This document shows, in pieces, positions 6,928-15,862 of a stretch of 64,000 nt of DNA. The DNA is from Thiohalocapsa sp963704155 (GTDB taxonomy: Bacteria; Pseudomonadota; Gammaproteobacteria; Chromatiales; Chromatiaceae): contig CAVPHF010000014.1 of NCBI GenBank assembly GCA_963704155.1, positions 1-64,000 on the forward strand, written 5' to 3'. The notes below the pieces were generated by a model. That model made no database searches. It was not told where the DNA came from and saw nothing but the letters and a program-made list of their open reading frames with translations. A program made the translations under genes and the position numbers. The number at the start of each line of letters is the position of its first letter. Position 1 is the first letter of the stretch.

Positions 6928-7488
6928 TCACTTTTGCCAGCCTGGGCCTCTGCCCCATGCGAGACGCACCGTGACTCCTACGCCGCGTCCGCCTGCGGGC
7001 CCAACGGCTACCGAGACCGGGTCGAGTGCCACTACCTCCCACTGCTCGGCCGTACGTGTGGATCCGACAATGCCGCCGATCGCCGCGCCGCCCGCAGCGA
7101 GGCCAGCCCCGATGGCGAGGAGGTTGAGATCGCCGTGAACGTCGCTGCTGTAGTCCCCGAAGGTCAACAGCACTGTTGCGGCAGCTCCGACCCCGAGTCC
7201 CACCAGGGCACCGTGCCTGGCATGGGACTGTCGGCCCCGACTGACCTCGAGCCTGGCGATGGCCGAGCGGGGTATGGTCTGTTGGCCTTCATCGTCGGGA
7301 AGGTCGAGAGACAGGTACTCGGGTCCAATCGCGACCAGTCTGCCGACGAGTGGCTCTGCCCCAAGTCCGGGTGCTGACAGCCGGACTCGGGTGCCGGGTA
7401 CCACTCCGTCGTCGTCCGCCCCCGAGGATGCAGCTGCCAGGGTCAGAAAGCCCCAGAAGAGGACGCTCGCAGGAACAGTCAGCCTCAT
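6928..7488 (-). CDS. exported protein with glycine-zipper membrane segment, unknown function
   Basis: A 186-residue protein from ATG 7488. The N-terminus is a signal peptide (LTVPASVLFWGFLTLAAASS, cleavage likely near GAD). A small beta-rich part follows (GTRVRLSAPGLGAEPLVGRL, YLSLDLPDDEGQQTIPRSAI) that resembles short SH3-like lipoprotein domains. A Gly/Ala-rich segment comes last (AIGAGLAAGGAAIGGIVGS), typical of glycine-zipper insertion. It is probably an envelope protein. Flanked by attC-like sites, it is a cassette gene. Confidence 0.6.
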   Translation of the reverse strand: MRLTVPASVLFWGFLTLAAASSGADDDGVVPGTRVRLSAPGLGAEPLVGRLVAIGPEYLSLDLPDDEGQQTIPRSAIARLEVSRGRQSHARHGALVGLGVGAAATVLLTFGDYSSDVHGDLNLLAIGAGLAAGGAAIGGIVGSTRTAEQWEVVALDPVSVAVGPAGGRGVGVTVRLAWGRGPGWQK

Positions 7489-7611
7489 TGCTGGCCTCCG
7501 GTTCGAGGGAACGCCTTGCCTACTTGGGTTCCCTCACTCACCCGCATCATATGGAGCCAAGCCCGTCGAGTCCCAAAGGAACTCCAAGTGGTCGGCGCCC
7601 GCTCTCCAGTC

Positions 7612-7703
7612 GGCGAACAGCCGGGATCACCTGCAAAGCGCACATTGATGAAGCTAGGTCTGGCCGAGGCACTCGACCGGACCCTTGGATTGATTCGCGG
7701 CGC
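7612..7703 (-). repeat. attC-like site at the edge of the defence operon
   Basis: Core GGCGAAC at 7612-7618 is followed by AGCCGGGATCACCTGCAAAG and CGCACATTGATGAAGC, nearly identical to copies 1, 4 and 5. The opposite end is degenerate (GATTCGC near 7692) but lies about 10 nt after the stop of the DUF4276 gene, the position expected for an attC following a cassette gene. It marks the right edge of the array. Confidence 0.6.
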
Positions 7704-7712
7704 GTAGGTCCA

Positions 7713-8345
7713 TCATGCCCCCATTTTTTTCTTCAGATCAGATACGAAACGGCTTGCCCATCGCGATGCGGCTGTCACCTTTGTCGGATCGATCTTGCCG
7801 AGCAGCTTGAAGGAATGCTCGCCTTTGCCGTATTGCGGCTTGGTCTTGCAATGCTTGGTGGCGTTGGCCAGCGCGCTATAGAGCTGCGCTTTGGCGACTT
7901 GCTCGACGGAGCTCGCCGTCGCCGGGAGTTGATTCTCCCGAAAGCCTTGGCCGAAAAAGGCCTTCAACGTGACGGGATCGGCAATGAGCCAGCTCTCCAT
8001 GCACTGCACCATCAGGTGGCAATCGGTGTCCGCAACACCGGCCGGCTTGTCCCATCCATCACCCGGTCGATGCTTCAAGTGCTGCCAGGGTTGCCAGGTG
8101 TCAGTGTCTCCCTGCTGGTATTGGTGGGCCACGGGCGCCTCGCTGTCCACCAGCAAGACGGCGTCCTCACCATTCGCAATGGCGGTACAGTACGAGTCAT
8201 ACGCATTTTGCCGACCACCACAAGCACTCGTGGCGGGCATATTCCCCTTTAAACCGGCCTTTTCCAGGAACTCTCGAAACCCTTTGCGGCATTCGATTTG
8301 GAGAGACTTGGAGTCGCCACCACCTTCTACATAGAGCTTTACCAC
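7713..8345 (-). CDS. DUF4276 family protein (Toprim-like nuclease partner of AAA ATPase)
   Basis: A 210-residue protein. The start is the GTG at 8343-8345, because the ATPase stop TAA lies 1 nt downstream (GTGGTAA), so the two genes overlap. VVKLYVEGGGDSKSLQ is a Toprim-style first strand with its Glu. AVLLVDSEAPV offers the second acidic motif (DSE instead of DxD), and HLMVQCMESWLIADPVTL is typical of DUF4276. Such proteins pair with OLD/AAA15-like ATPases in antiphage modules, where the Toprim part is the likely effector nuclease. An attC-like site follows at once. Confidence 0.8.
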   Translation of the reverse strand: MVKLYVEGGGDSKSLQIECRKGFREFLEKAGLKGNMPATSACGGRQNAYDSYCTAIANGEDAVLLVDSEAPVAHQYQQGDTDTWQPWQHLKHRPGDGWDKPAGVADTDCHLMVQCMESWLIADPVTLKAFFGQGFRENQLPATASSVEQVAKAQLYSALANATKHCKTKPQYGKGEHSFKLLGKIDPTKVTAASRWASRFVSDLKKKMGA

Positions 8346-9499
8346 CGGGTGCCTCCGATCTCGCCACGTGTCCAAAGCTGACCGAGCCGGTACTTTTCGA
8401 GCCAGGGCTTGAGCTTCTTAGCATCGAGGCGGGTTAGCGTCGTCCCTTTCGCCGACCTTTCCGCGACTAGGACCGTTTCCGGCTGGTCAGTTAAGGCATC
8501 GACCAGGATATCGGAGTGGGTGGTAACGATGAGCTGACTGCGCTGGGAGGCCTCTTTCAACAGCTCGGCGAGGGTTGGCAGCACATCGGGATGCAGCCCG
8601 AGCTCGGGCTCTTCAATGCAAACGAGCGGCGGCGGTTTGGGATGACAGAGGATGGACAGTAGGCACAGATAACGCAGTGTGCCGTCCGAAAGCCGGGTTG
8701 CGGGAATGGAAAAACGGCCCTCGTGGAAGAACACTTGAACGGTTCCACCCTCGATCTTGACGTGGAAGCCATCGATGCCGTCGTAGAGGACCTGAAGCGA
8801 TTCCAAAACCCGTTTCTTCACCATCGGGTTGGCTTCCAGTTGGTTCAGAACCAACCCTAAATTGCTGGCGTCGGGCTCCAAGTAATCATTCGGAAGGTCC
8901 GCCTTTTGGGGAAGTCGCGGCTTGGTGTAGCGTCCGAAGCTCCACTCCCGGTAAAGCCGAATCGCGTCGAAGGCTTTTCCCAGATAGGTCAGCTCCGGAT
9001 ACTGCTCAGGGTCTTTGCGCTGGGAGAGGATCGACGCCGAAGGGTCGATGTCTTCGTGCTGAAGCCCGCGCTTCTTGCCTTTAACGTTGAGAACGGGTTT
9101 GCCGTTTTGGAAGGCGTAGTAAAAATACGGTTTCCTGTGCCCGGCGTCGGGCTCGACGTTCTCTATCCGCTCGTCGACCATCTCGAAGCGCTGCCCAACC
9201 TCGGTGAAGCTGAGCAGGTAGCGTAGGTCCGTTGGCCCTTTAGGGTTGTCAAAGGTCGCGTTGATGGTTGCGGTTGGTATTTTTTCCGCCCCTTTCCACA
9301 GCCACTCTTGAACCCCACCACCGTCCCGGATGGGTGCGAGCAGCTCCTTGGGCGCCCGTGAATTAGCTCCACGGCCTCAATCAGGTTGGACTTGCCCGAA
9401 CCGTTCGGACCGATCACCACATTGAGCGGTCGGAGAGATCGGCGCCCCCGCTTCGCCGTAGCTGAGAAAGTTCGTGAGGGTGATGGATTTGAGCAGCAT
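8339..9499 (-). pseudogene. OLD/AAA15-like ABC ATPase, two frameshifts
   Basis: Reading from ATG 9497-9499 through two -1 indels (near 9434, and near 9358 in a G run) gives about 387 residues. The product starts MLLKSITLTNFLSYGE, then Walker A VIGPNGSGKSNLIEAVELI. Later come the ABC signature RLSDGTLRYLCLLSIL, Walker B PLVCIEEPELGLHPD and the H-loop TTHSD. This is the SMC/RecF-like ATPase type of the OLD, PARIS and RloA families, which sense phage factors and hold a partner effector. It starts 12 nt after the brxC stop and overlaps the DUF4276 gene. Everything except frame is conserved, so a consensus error is possible. Confidence 0.75.
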
Positions 9500-9511
9500 G
9501 GTTGTCACCCG

Positions 9512-12500
9512 TTACTCGACCACGAACCGCAGCTTGCTCGTGTCCTTGCCCTTGCAGCGTCGTTGAGGAACGCCTCGAAGCGCTTGCGCAGCTCGTCCGG
9601 CGCCGCCGGCGACCCGCCGGCGAGCAGGGCCTGCTTGATGTCGTCTGCGCTGACGCTGATCTTTTCGAGCCCGGACAGCGCCTCCTGCACCGCGCTGATG
9701 AAGCCCGGCGTCACCGAGTCAGGCAGCGTTCTCTTGGCGAGGAACCCCTGGATCTGATCGCGCTGTCCCGCCTTGAGCAGGTCGAAGTTGGCCTGGGTGA
9801 TGGGGTCGTCCAGGTTGTCCAGCAGGGTTTGCTGCCAGGCGGTGAGCAGGTCGTCCAGCTCGTCGTCGAGGCCCTTGAGCACATTGGCCGCGGGGAGCAG
9901 CTCGCCCTGCTCGTTGGCGGGCCTGAAGTTGCAGTGCGGGCAGACCGGGCTCGCGGCCAGCTCGGACTCGATGAGCGCGGCACAGCTCTTGAGCTTGTCG
10001 AGCTTGTCCTCGAAGGTGGTGAGCTGGCCGGTCGGCATCAGGGAGATCGCGGCCAGCGCACGCAGGGTGACGAGACGCGGGTCTTTGCGCAGGGCGGACT
10101 TGGTCTTGTCCTCGGAGACGCCGAGCCGGGCCTTCGCATGGCTGGCGACGTAGGCGGTGACATAGTCCTTCTTGAGCGTGGCGAGCCGTTGCCGGTATTC
10201 CGCGGCATGCTGCGCGGTGCGGTCTTGCGCGAGCTTGTCGAGGATCTCCTTGCGGGCGGCCTGGGCCTGCTTGCGATCCAGGGATGATCGCTTGGCAGCA
10301 CCATCTCGGCCTGGGACAGATAGGCCGCGGTGGTGCCGAGATCGGCGACCAGATCGCGGAGACGCTCGACCTGGGCGAGGACCTCCAGGTTCTTCTTCTG
10401 CGTGTCGACGTCGGCCTGGGTGACGCGCAGGTTCTTGAGCTTGCCGACGGTGTTGTAGGGCGTGAGGCTCTCGAGGAAGGTCTTGAGCGCGTCGAGCCGC
10501 TGATGCCAGTCGCTCAGCTCGTCATCCCGCAGCAGGGGTTGTCCCCAGAAGCTGAGACGGCTCTGTAGGTCGGTGCCGGCGGTGAGCAGCGCGGTTGACC
10601 AGCTCGGAGACGGCCTTCTGCAGCTCCTTGACGGGCTCTTCCTTGCCCTGGGTGGCCATCTGGGCAAGGCCGGTCGGCAAGCCCAGCACCTCGAACAGGG
10701 CGCGCAGCACGGCGACGTTGATCTCCTTGGGGGCCTCGATGTGCTTGAATGCCTTCAGATCGTCCAACGACCGCTCGGCGAGCAGGGAGAGCTTGCCGGA
10801 GTCGATCTTGTCGCCGGTGATGGCCAGGACGATGTCGCCGGAGTAGACGAGGCCGCCGAGCACGGCCACCAGCAGGTCCGGCTCCAGGCGGAACTTGACG
10901 GGGGCGAAGTATTCGATGTCGGTCGGCCGCTGAGCAGCTCGCTGCGGTTGAGACCTGGCCGTGTCCCTTGGCCTGGAGTCGATTCAGGACCTCCTGCGCG
11001 TAGCGGGAGCGGGCCGGCTCGATGCGGTCGCCGTCCAGCATCTCCAGGGCATCCAGCACGGCGACGGCGTCCTTGGTGCGGGAGCCGCCGGCGAGCGCAG
11101 CGCAAGGCGCTGCCGACGTATTGCTTGCGGTTGGTCTCGGTGACCAGGAGCGAGAACGCCGGGTATTCGGGGGCGAGGTCGGCGAAGTGCTGCCCGAGGG
11201 CGAGGCCGGAGACGACGTTGACCACGTCGCGGAAGTTGATGCGCTCCTCGGCGCCGAGCCGAGCCTTGTCGCGCATGGAGACACCGCGGACCCAGTCTTG
11301 CAGCGGTCTTGCTCTTGCCCCGGTAGGTGACCTCGAAGGCGGTCATCTGCTTCTCCTGCAGCCATTTGCTCATGGCGCGCAGGGCGTCCTGCGCCTTGGA
11401 GAGGTAGATGGACTTGGCGCCGCCGCTGGCCGTGGAGGCGAGGTCCAGGGCGGCGGCGTAGGTGCTGAGAGCTGCGCGTGATGTCGTCGTCGAGCCCCTT
11501 CAGCCGGAAGAACACCTCGTCGGGCAGGTGCTCGTCGCGGAAGCGCGGCGGCTCGAAGGGCTGGATGAAGTAGATGTAGAAGTCCCGCGGCGGCTGGGCC
11601 GTGGGCCGGTCGTTGGGCGCGCCGAAGAAGAGGTAGCCGATGCGCTCGACGCGGCGCTCCTGCCACTCGATCTGGTACTGCCAGATCTGGAAGCCGGTGA
11701 CGTAGGTGGTCTCGTCGGTCCGCTCCATGAGCTGGCGGATGGCGCTGTAGTAGGCGCGGTCCAGGGCGTCGTCGGACAGGGCTTCGGCGCGCTTCTCGAT
11801 CTGGGCGTCGTAGTCGATGTCCTTCTTGAGGTCGAGGTAGTACTGCTCGGTGTCCGGGGCCTTGGAGATGAACTGGCCGTTGACGGTCTTCAGGATCTCG
11901 CGCAGGCAGGTCTGCGACCATCGACGAGCAGGTCGTCGCCGGCTCGCCGCCCATGTCCTCGATGCCGGGTTGGAAGAGGCAGAGGGTGTCGCGCAGCTCC
12001 GCCGCGGTGGCGCCGATGGGGACATAGATGTCGCCACCCGTGGTGAGGCGGTGTACCGACAGCGCGGCGATCAGGCGCAGCGCCATGGGCTTGTAGGCCG
12101 GGCGGGTGAAGGCCTGTTTGATCCGTCCGGTCGAGCACCTCGGAGACCTTGATCACCGGTCCGATCAGGGGTCGGAGCGCAGGACGGAGTTGGAGGTGAC
12201 GGTCTCCCAGAAGCTGTCGTAGGCGATCAGGCCGGGCGATCGTCGGGCACCTCCTGTGTCGAGGATGGCCTGGATCTGGTCCCGGATGGTGACCAGGGCG
12301 CCGCGCTTCTCGGTGAAGACCAGGCGCTCGAAGGTGCCGATGTAGTCGGGGTGCACCGGGAACAGGCGCACGTACTCGTCCATGCGCTCGTTCATCGTGC
12401 CGTAGAACTTGGCGAACGGGGTGAGGTAGTCGCGGATCTTGTGCTGCTGGTCGGCGGTCTTCTTGAGCAGCCGCTCGGCCACCACGAAGCTGACGTCCTG

Positions 12501-13247
12501 GCGGGCGAGCAGGACCTGCGTGAAGCGGTCCTTGACGCGCCGCAGGCTGTCGGCGACGTGCTCGAAGCGGCTGCTGTCGAAGATCGCTTCCTGCACGCCG
12601 GCGACGAAGCGGAAGCGCAGGTGCTTGGCAGACCTCGCCGATCTCGCGCAGGAAGGAGAGGTCGAGCACCAGCGTCGTGGTCCTTGCGGGAGCGCAGGTA
12701 GTCGAGGAGCTCGTCGACGACGAGCAGGACGCCGTGGTCCGGGTAGACCTCGGCGAAGGCGGCCATCATCTCCTCGAAGGCGGCCTTGTTGTTGACGACC
12801 TTGTCCGCCGGCGGGAAGGCGTAGTCCACGCCGAGCTTGTCGAGGAACAGCATCAAGCTCGCCGGTGATGATGTCCCGCAGCGACATCTCGCTGGAGATC
12901 TCGATGCGGTGGACCTTGAACTTGCCGGCGATGCGCCTCGGCCGCCTCGGCCACCTTGGGGTGGCGGAGCATGGGCTGGTAGGCTGGCGTCTTCCGCGAC
13001 CAGCGAGAGCACCGACATCAGGTGCGACTTACCGGTGCCGTAGTTGCCGACGACCAGCACGCCCTTGTGGTCGACGGCCACGTCGAACGAGAGCTGCGGG
13101 ATCATCAGCTTGGCGAGGCGCTCCGCCATCTCGTCGGAGATGACGTAGGTCGAGACGAGCTTCTTGTCCCTCGTCCGGGCGATTGGCGTCGAGCAGCTGG
13201 ATGACCGACTCGATCGGCTCGAACTGGATGAGATCTCCGTAGCGCAT
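9512..13247 (-). pseudogene. brxC: BrxC/PglY-like giant P-loop ATPase (DUF6079), multiply frameshifted
   Basis: Joining frames gives about 1240 residues, full length for BREX-3 BrxC. Visible in order: MRYGDLIQFEPIESVIQLLD (start), Walker A LVVGNYGTGKSHLMSVLSL, Walker B HGVLLVVDELLDYLRS, FVVAERLLKKTADQQHKIRD, GFQIWQYQIEWQERRVERIG, and a CPHCNFRPANEQGE zinc-ribbon-like motif near the C-terminus. About 13-14 single-base frameshifts interrupt it (near 13165, 12985, 12855, 12685, 12630, 12245, 12125, 11935, 11467, 11305, 11103, 10940, 10595, 10285, 9565), with the protein otherwise well kept. In BREX, BrxC is an AAA+ component required for phage exclusion. It follows brxF and precedes the AAA/DUF4276 pair. 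Confidence 0.75.
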
Positions 13248-13274
13248 GCGTTCCTCGTCTTGGTCTGATTAGAA

Positions 13275-13390
13275 GCCGATTATCGGCCTTCCTGGCCGAA
13301 ATCGGCACGGGACCGGAAAAGCGTCGGTTTCCCGATCCCTTCATTGCCGCGCGCGCGTGCGCTCGGCAATGGCCGGGCTTCCTGCCCGGC
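13275..13390. other. three hairpins in the brxF-brxC intergenic gap
   Basis: Perfect or near-perfect inverted repeats lie at 13275-13306 (GCCGATTATCGGCC with GGCCGAAATCGGC, loop TTCCT), 13344-13370 (ATTGCCG with CGGCAAT around an alternating GC tract) and 13372-13390 (GCCGGGC with GCCCGGC, loop TTCCT). None is followed by a T run, so they are not classical terminators. They may tune expression of brxC relative to brxF. Confidence 0.5.
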
Positions 13391-13400
13391 GTGCTGAGCT

Positions 13401-13889
13401 TTAGGTCTGGATGTAAAAGGGGACGACGCCATCGAGGGAGTAGTCCCGGTGCTCCGGATGGCTGGTCTCGGCGTAGGTGAGACGCGGCGCGCCGCTACCT
13501 TGCCGATGCTCCCCGGGCCATGCCGCCACGACACGCCGGGCGTGGGCCAGGCGCTTGAGCAGGTCGAGCGGGTTGATCGCCAGCGATGCGTCGAACAGCA
13601 GCTCGATGTTGTCGACCAGCAGCAGGTCGCCGCTGGCATGCTCGTCCGCGATCTCGCGCAGGAGGTTACCGGCCTGGAGTCGGCGTTGTTTGTTGGGGAG
13701 CTTGGCGAGCCGCGTCCCCAGCTCCAGGCCGAGATTCATCACCGAGACATGGACTTGTTCGGCGAGTGCTTGTTCGGCAAATGCGGCGAGCAATGCGGTC
13801 TTCCCGCAGCCGGGCGGCCCGATCAGCAGGATCAGCTTGCTGTGCAGGGGCGCGACCTCGTCGACCAGTTGCTTCAGTCGTGGGAGCAT
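13401..13889 (-). CDS. brxF: BrxF-like small P-loop ATPase (BREX type 3)
   Basis: A 162-residue protein with Walker A LLIGPPGCGKTALLAAFAE, a Walker B-like GDLLLVDNIELLFD, and a C-terminal YSLDGVVPFYIQT. Size, fold and the neighbouring DUF6079 gene match BrxF of type 3 BREX. An IstB/TniB-like ATPase of a transposon is the alternative, given the attTn7 position, but it lacks the usual transposase neighbours. The frame is intact. It heads the minus-strand operon brxF-brxC-AAA-DUF4276. Confidence 0.7.
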   Translation of the reverse strand: MLPRLKQLVDEVAPLHSKLILLIGPPGCGKTALLAAFAEQALAEQVHVSVMNLGLELGTRLAKLPNKQRRLQAGNLLREIADEHASGDLLLVDNIELLFDASLAINPLDLLKRLAHARRVVAAWPGEHRQGSGAPRLTYAETSHPEHRDYSLDGVVPFYIQT

Positions 13890-13993
13890 GACGAGTGGTT
13901 CCTCATCAGTGCGACTGACGAGCGCAGACGAGTATCTTTTTTATTGTTAGAGGGCTAAGGTCTCCAAGACACCAGGTTGAGTCCCAGCCGCGC

Positions 13994-15826
13994 TCATTCC
14001 ACGGTGACCGACTTGGCAAGGTTGCGCGGCTGGTCGACGTCCGTGCCCTTGAGGACTGCGACGTGGTAGGCGAGCAACTGCATGGGCAGCGAGAACACCA
14101 GTGGGTCGATCAGGTCATTGGTCTCGGGTAGGCGGATGACGGTGATCCCAGCCTCCTCCTGCATCGGCACCTGATCGTCGGCAAACACAAACAGCTGACC
14201 GCCGCGGGCGCGGACTTCCTCGAGATTGGACTTCAATTTCTCGAGCAGGGCGTTATTGGGCGCAACCGCAACGACCGGCATGTCCTCGTCGATCAAGGCG
14301 AGCGGCCCGTGCTTGAGTTCGCCGGCGGGGTAGGCCTCGGCATGGATGTAGGAGATTTCCTTCAGCTTCAGCGCTCCTTCCAGTGCAATCGGGTATTGCT
14401 CGCCGCGGCCGAGGAATAGGGTGTGTTTCTTCTCGACGAAGTGCTCGGCCAGCTCGGCGATGCGCGGGTCCAGCGTCAGCACTTTTTCGAGCTGCACCGG
14501 CAGTGAACGCAGTAGCGCCACGGCCTCGGCTTCCTGCTCGGCCGTCAGGCCGCGGTAACGCGCCAGATTGATGGTCAGCAGCAGAAGTGCGACAAGCTGG
14601 GTGGTGAACGCCTTGGTCGAGGCAACGCCGATCTCCGGCCCGGCATGTGTCAACAGCACCAGGTCCGACTCGCGCACCAGCGAGCTTTCAGCGACGTTGC
14701 AGATGGCGAGCGTGTTGCGATAGCCGCTGCCCTTGGCGATGCGCAGCGCGGCCAGCGTATCGGCCGTCTCGCCCGACTGCGAGATCGTAACGAACAGTCC
14801 GTCTGCCGGTACGACGTGCTTGCGATAGCGGTACTCGCTGGCCACCTCGGCCTGACAGGGGATGCCGGCGACCGATTCGAGCCAATATTTCGCCACCAGG
14901 CCGGCGTGATAGCTGGTGCCGCAGGCGACGATGGTCACCGCGCCGACCTGCGATAGGATCCCCTCCGCGTCGACGCCGAACGCCTCCGGCACCACTCGGT
15001 CGCCGGTCACACGGCCTTCCAAGGTGTCGGCGACGGCGCGCGGCTGTTCGAAGATCTCCTTCTGCATGAAGTGGCGGTAGGCGCCACGCTCGGCCGAGTC
15101 GGCGGCGACCGAGGATTCGCGAAGCGGCCGTTCGACCAACTCGCCGTCGGCGTTCCAGATGCGAAGGCCGTCGCGGCGCAGCTCGGCGAGGTCGCCTTCT
15201 TCGAGGAAGATGAATCGATTGGTGACCGGCAGCAGCGCGAAGACATCGGAGCCGATGAAATATTCCTGAAAGCCGACGCCGATGACCAAGGGGCTGCCTT
15301 GACGGGCGGCGACCAGGCGTTCGGGGTCTTGGCTATCGATGATACCGAGCGCATAGGCGCCCTCGAGTCGGCGAGTGACGGCGCGCACGGCATCGGTCAG
15401 CGAGTGGCCGGCGGCCAGCTCGTCATAGACGGCGTGTACGATCACCTCGGTATCGGTCTGGGAGGTGAAGCGGTGACCGGCGGCCGTCTGCTCACGGCGC
15501 AGCCTTTCGTGGTTCTCGATGATGCCGTTATGCACCACGGCGCAGCGCTCACGCGCCATGTGCGGGTGTGCGTTTTCGGTCGAGGGCTCGCCGTGTGTCG
15601 CCCAGCGGGTGTGGGCGATGCCGAGCATGCCCTCGACTGGAGTCGCCGCCATGGCCTCGGCCAGCTTGGCGACCTTGCCCAGGGTGCGCAGCCGATGAAG
15701 CTTGCCGCTGGCGTCCACTACCGCCAGGCCGGCGGAATCGTAGCCGCGGTATTCGAGACGCTTCAGCCCCTCCATCAGAATGGCCGAGACCGGGCGTTGC
15801 GCGATGGCGCCGACAATGCCGCACAT
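13994..15826 (-). CDS. glmS: glutamine-fructose-6-phosphate aminotransferase (isomerising)
   Basis: A 610-residue enzyme, normal length. It makes glucosamine-6-phosphate from fructose-6-phosphate and glutamine for peptidoglycan and LPS. The N-terminus MCGIVGAIAQRP carries the Cys2 nucleophile of the class II amidotransferase domain. Two SIS domains follow (ACGTSYHAGLVAKYWLES; LFLGRGEQYPIALEGALKLK) and the end is the conserved DQPRNLAKSVTVE. It lies 37 nt downstream of glmU, giving the two-step UDP-GlcNAc operon. Its 3' end is the attTn7 target, and the accessory island begins right after its stop. Confidence 0.98.
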   Translation of the reverse strand: MCGIVGAIAQRPVSAILMEGLKRLEYRGYDSAGLAVVDASGKLHRLRTLGKVAKLAEAMAATPVEGMLGIAHTRWATHGEPSTENAHPHMARERCAVVHNGIIENHERLRREQTAAGHRFTSQTDTEVIVHAVYDELAAGHSLTDAVRAVTRRLEGAYALGIIDSQDPERLVAARQGSPLVIGVGFQEYFIGSDVFALLPVTNRFIFLEEGDLAELRRDGLRIWNADGELVERPLRESSVAADSAERGAYRHFMQKEIFEQPRAVADTLEGRVTGDRVVPEAFGVDAEGILSQVGAVTIVACGTSYHAGLVAKYWLESVAGIPCQAEVASEYRYRKHVVPADGLFVTISQSGETADTLAALRIAKGSGYRNTLAICNVAESSLVRESDLVLLTHAGPEIGVASTKAFTTQLVALLLLTINLARYRGLTAEQEAEAVALLRSLPVQLEKVLTLDPRIAELAEHFVEKKHTLFLGRGEQYPIALEGALKLKEISYIHAEAYPAGELKHGPLALIDEDMPVVAVAPNNALLEKLKSNLEEVRARGGQLFVFADDQVPMQEEAGITVIRLPETNDLIDPLVFSLPMQLLAYHVAVLKGTDVDQPRNLAKSVTVE

Positions 15827-15862
15827 GTTCTTGTCTCCTGGAATTGGGACCGCGGTCGGCGA

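Noticed and set aside
10573..11481. Plus-strand open frames of 250-300 codons opposite brxC
   Set aside because: Antisense shadows of a high-GC gene; repetitive composition (GEVGEVL, QHLEQG) and no start signal.
13401..13889. IstB/TniB transposition ATPase instead of BrxF
   Set aside because: No transposase gene neighbours it, while DUF6079 directly follows; kept only as an alternative.
14383..14571. Small plus-strand frames within glmS, glmU, atpD and atpA
   Set aside because: They are antisense frames of conserved genes without start signals.
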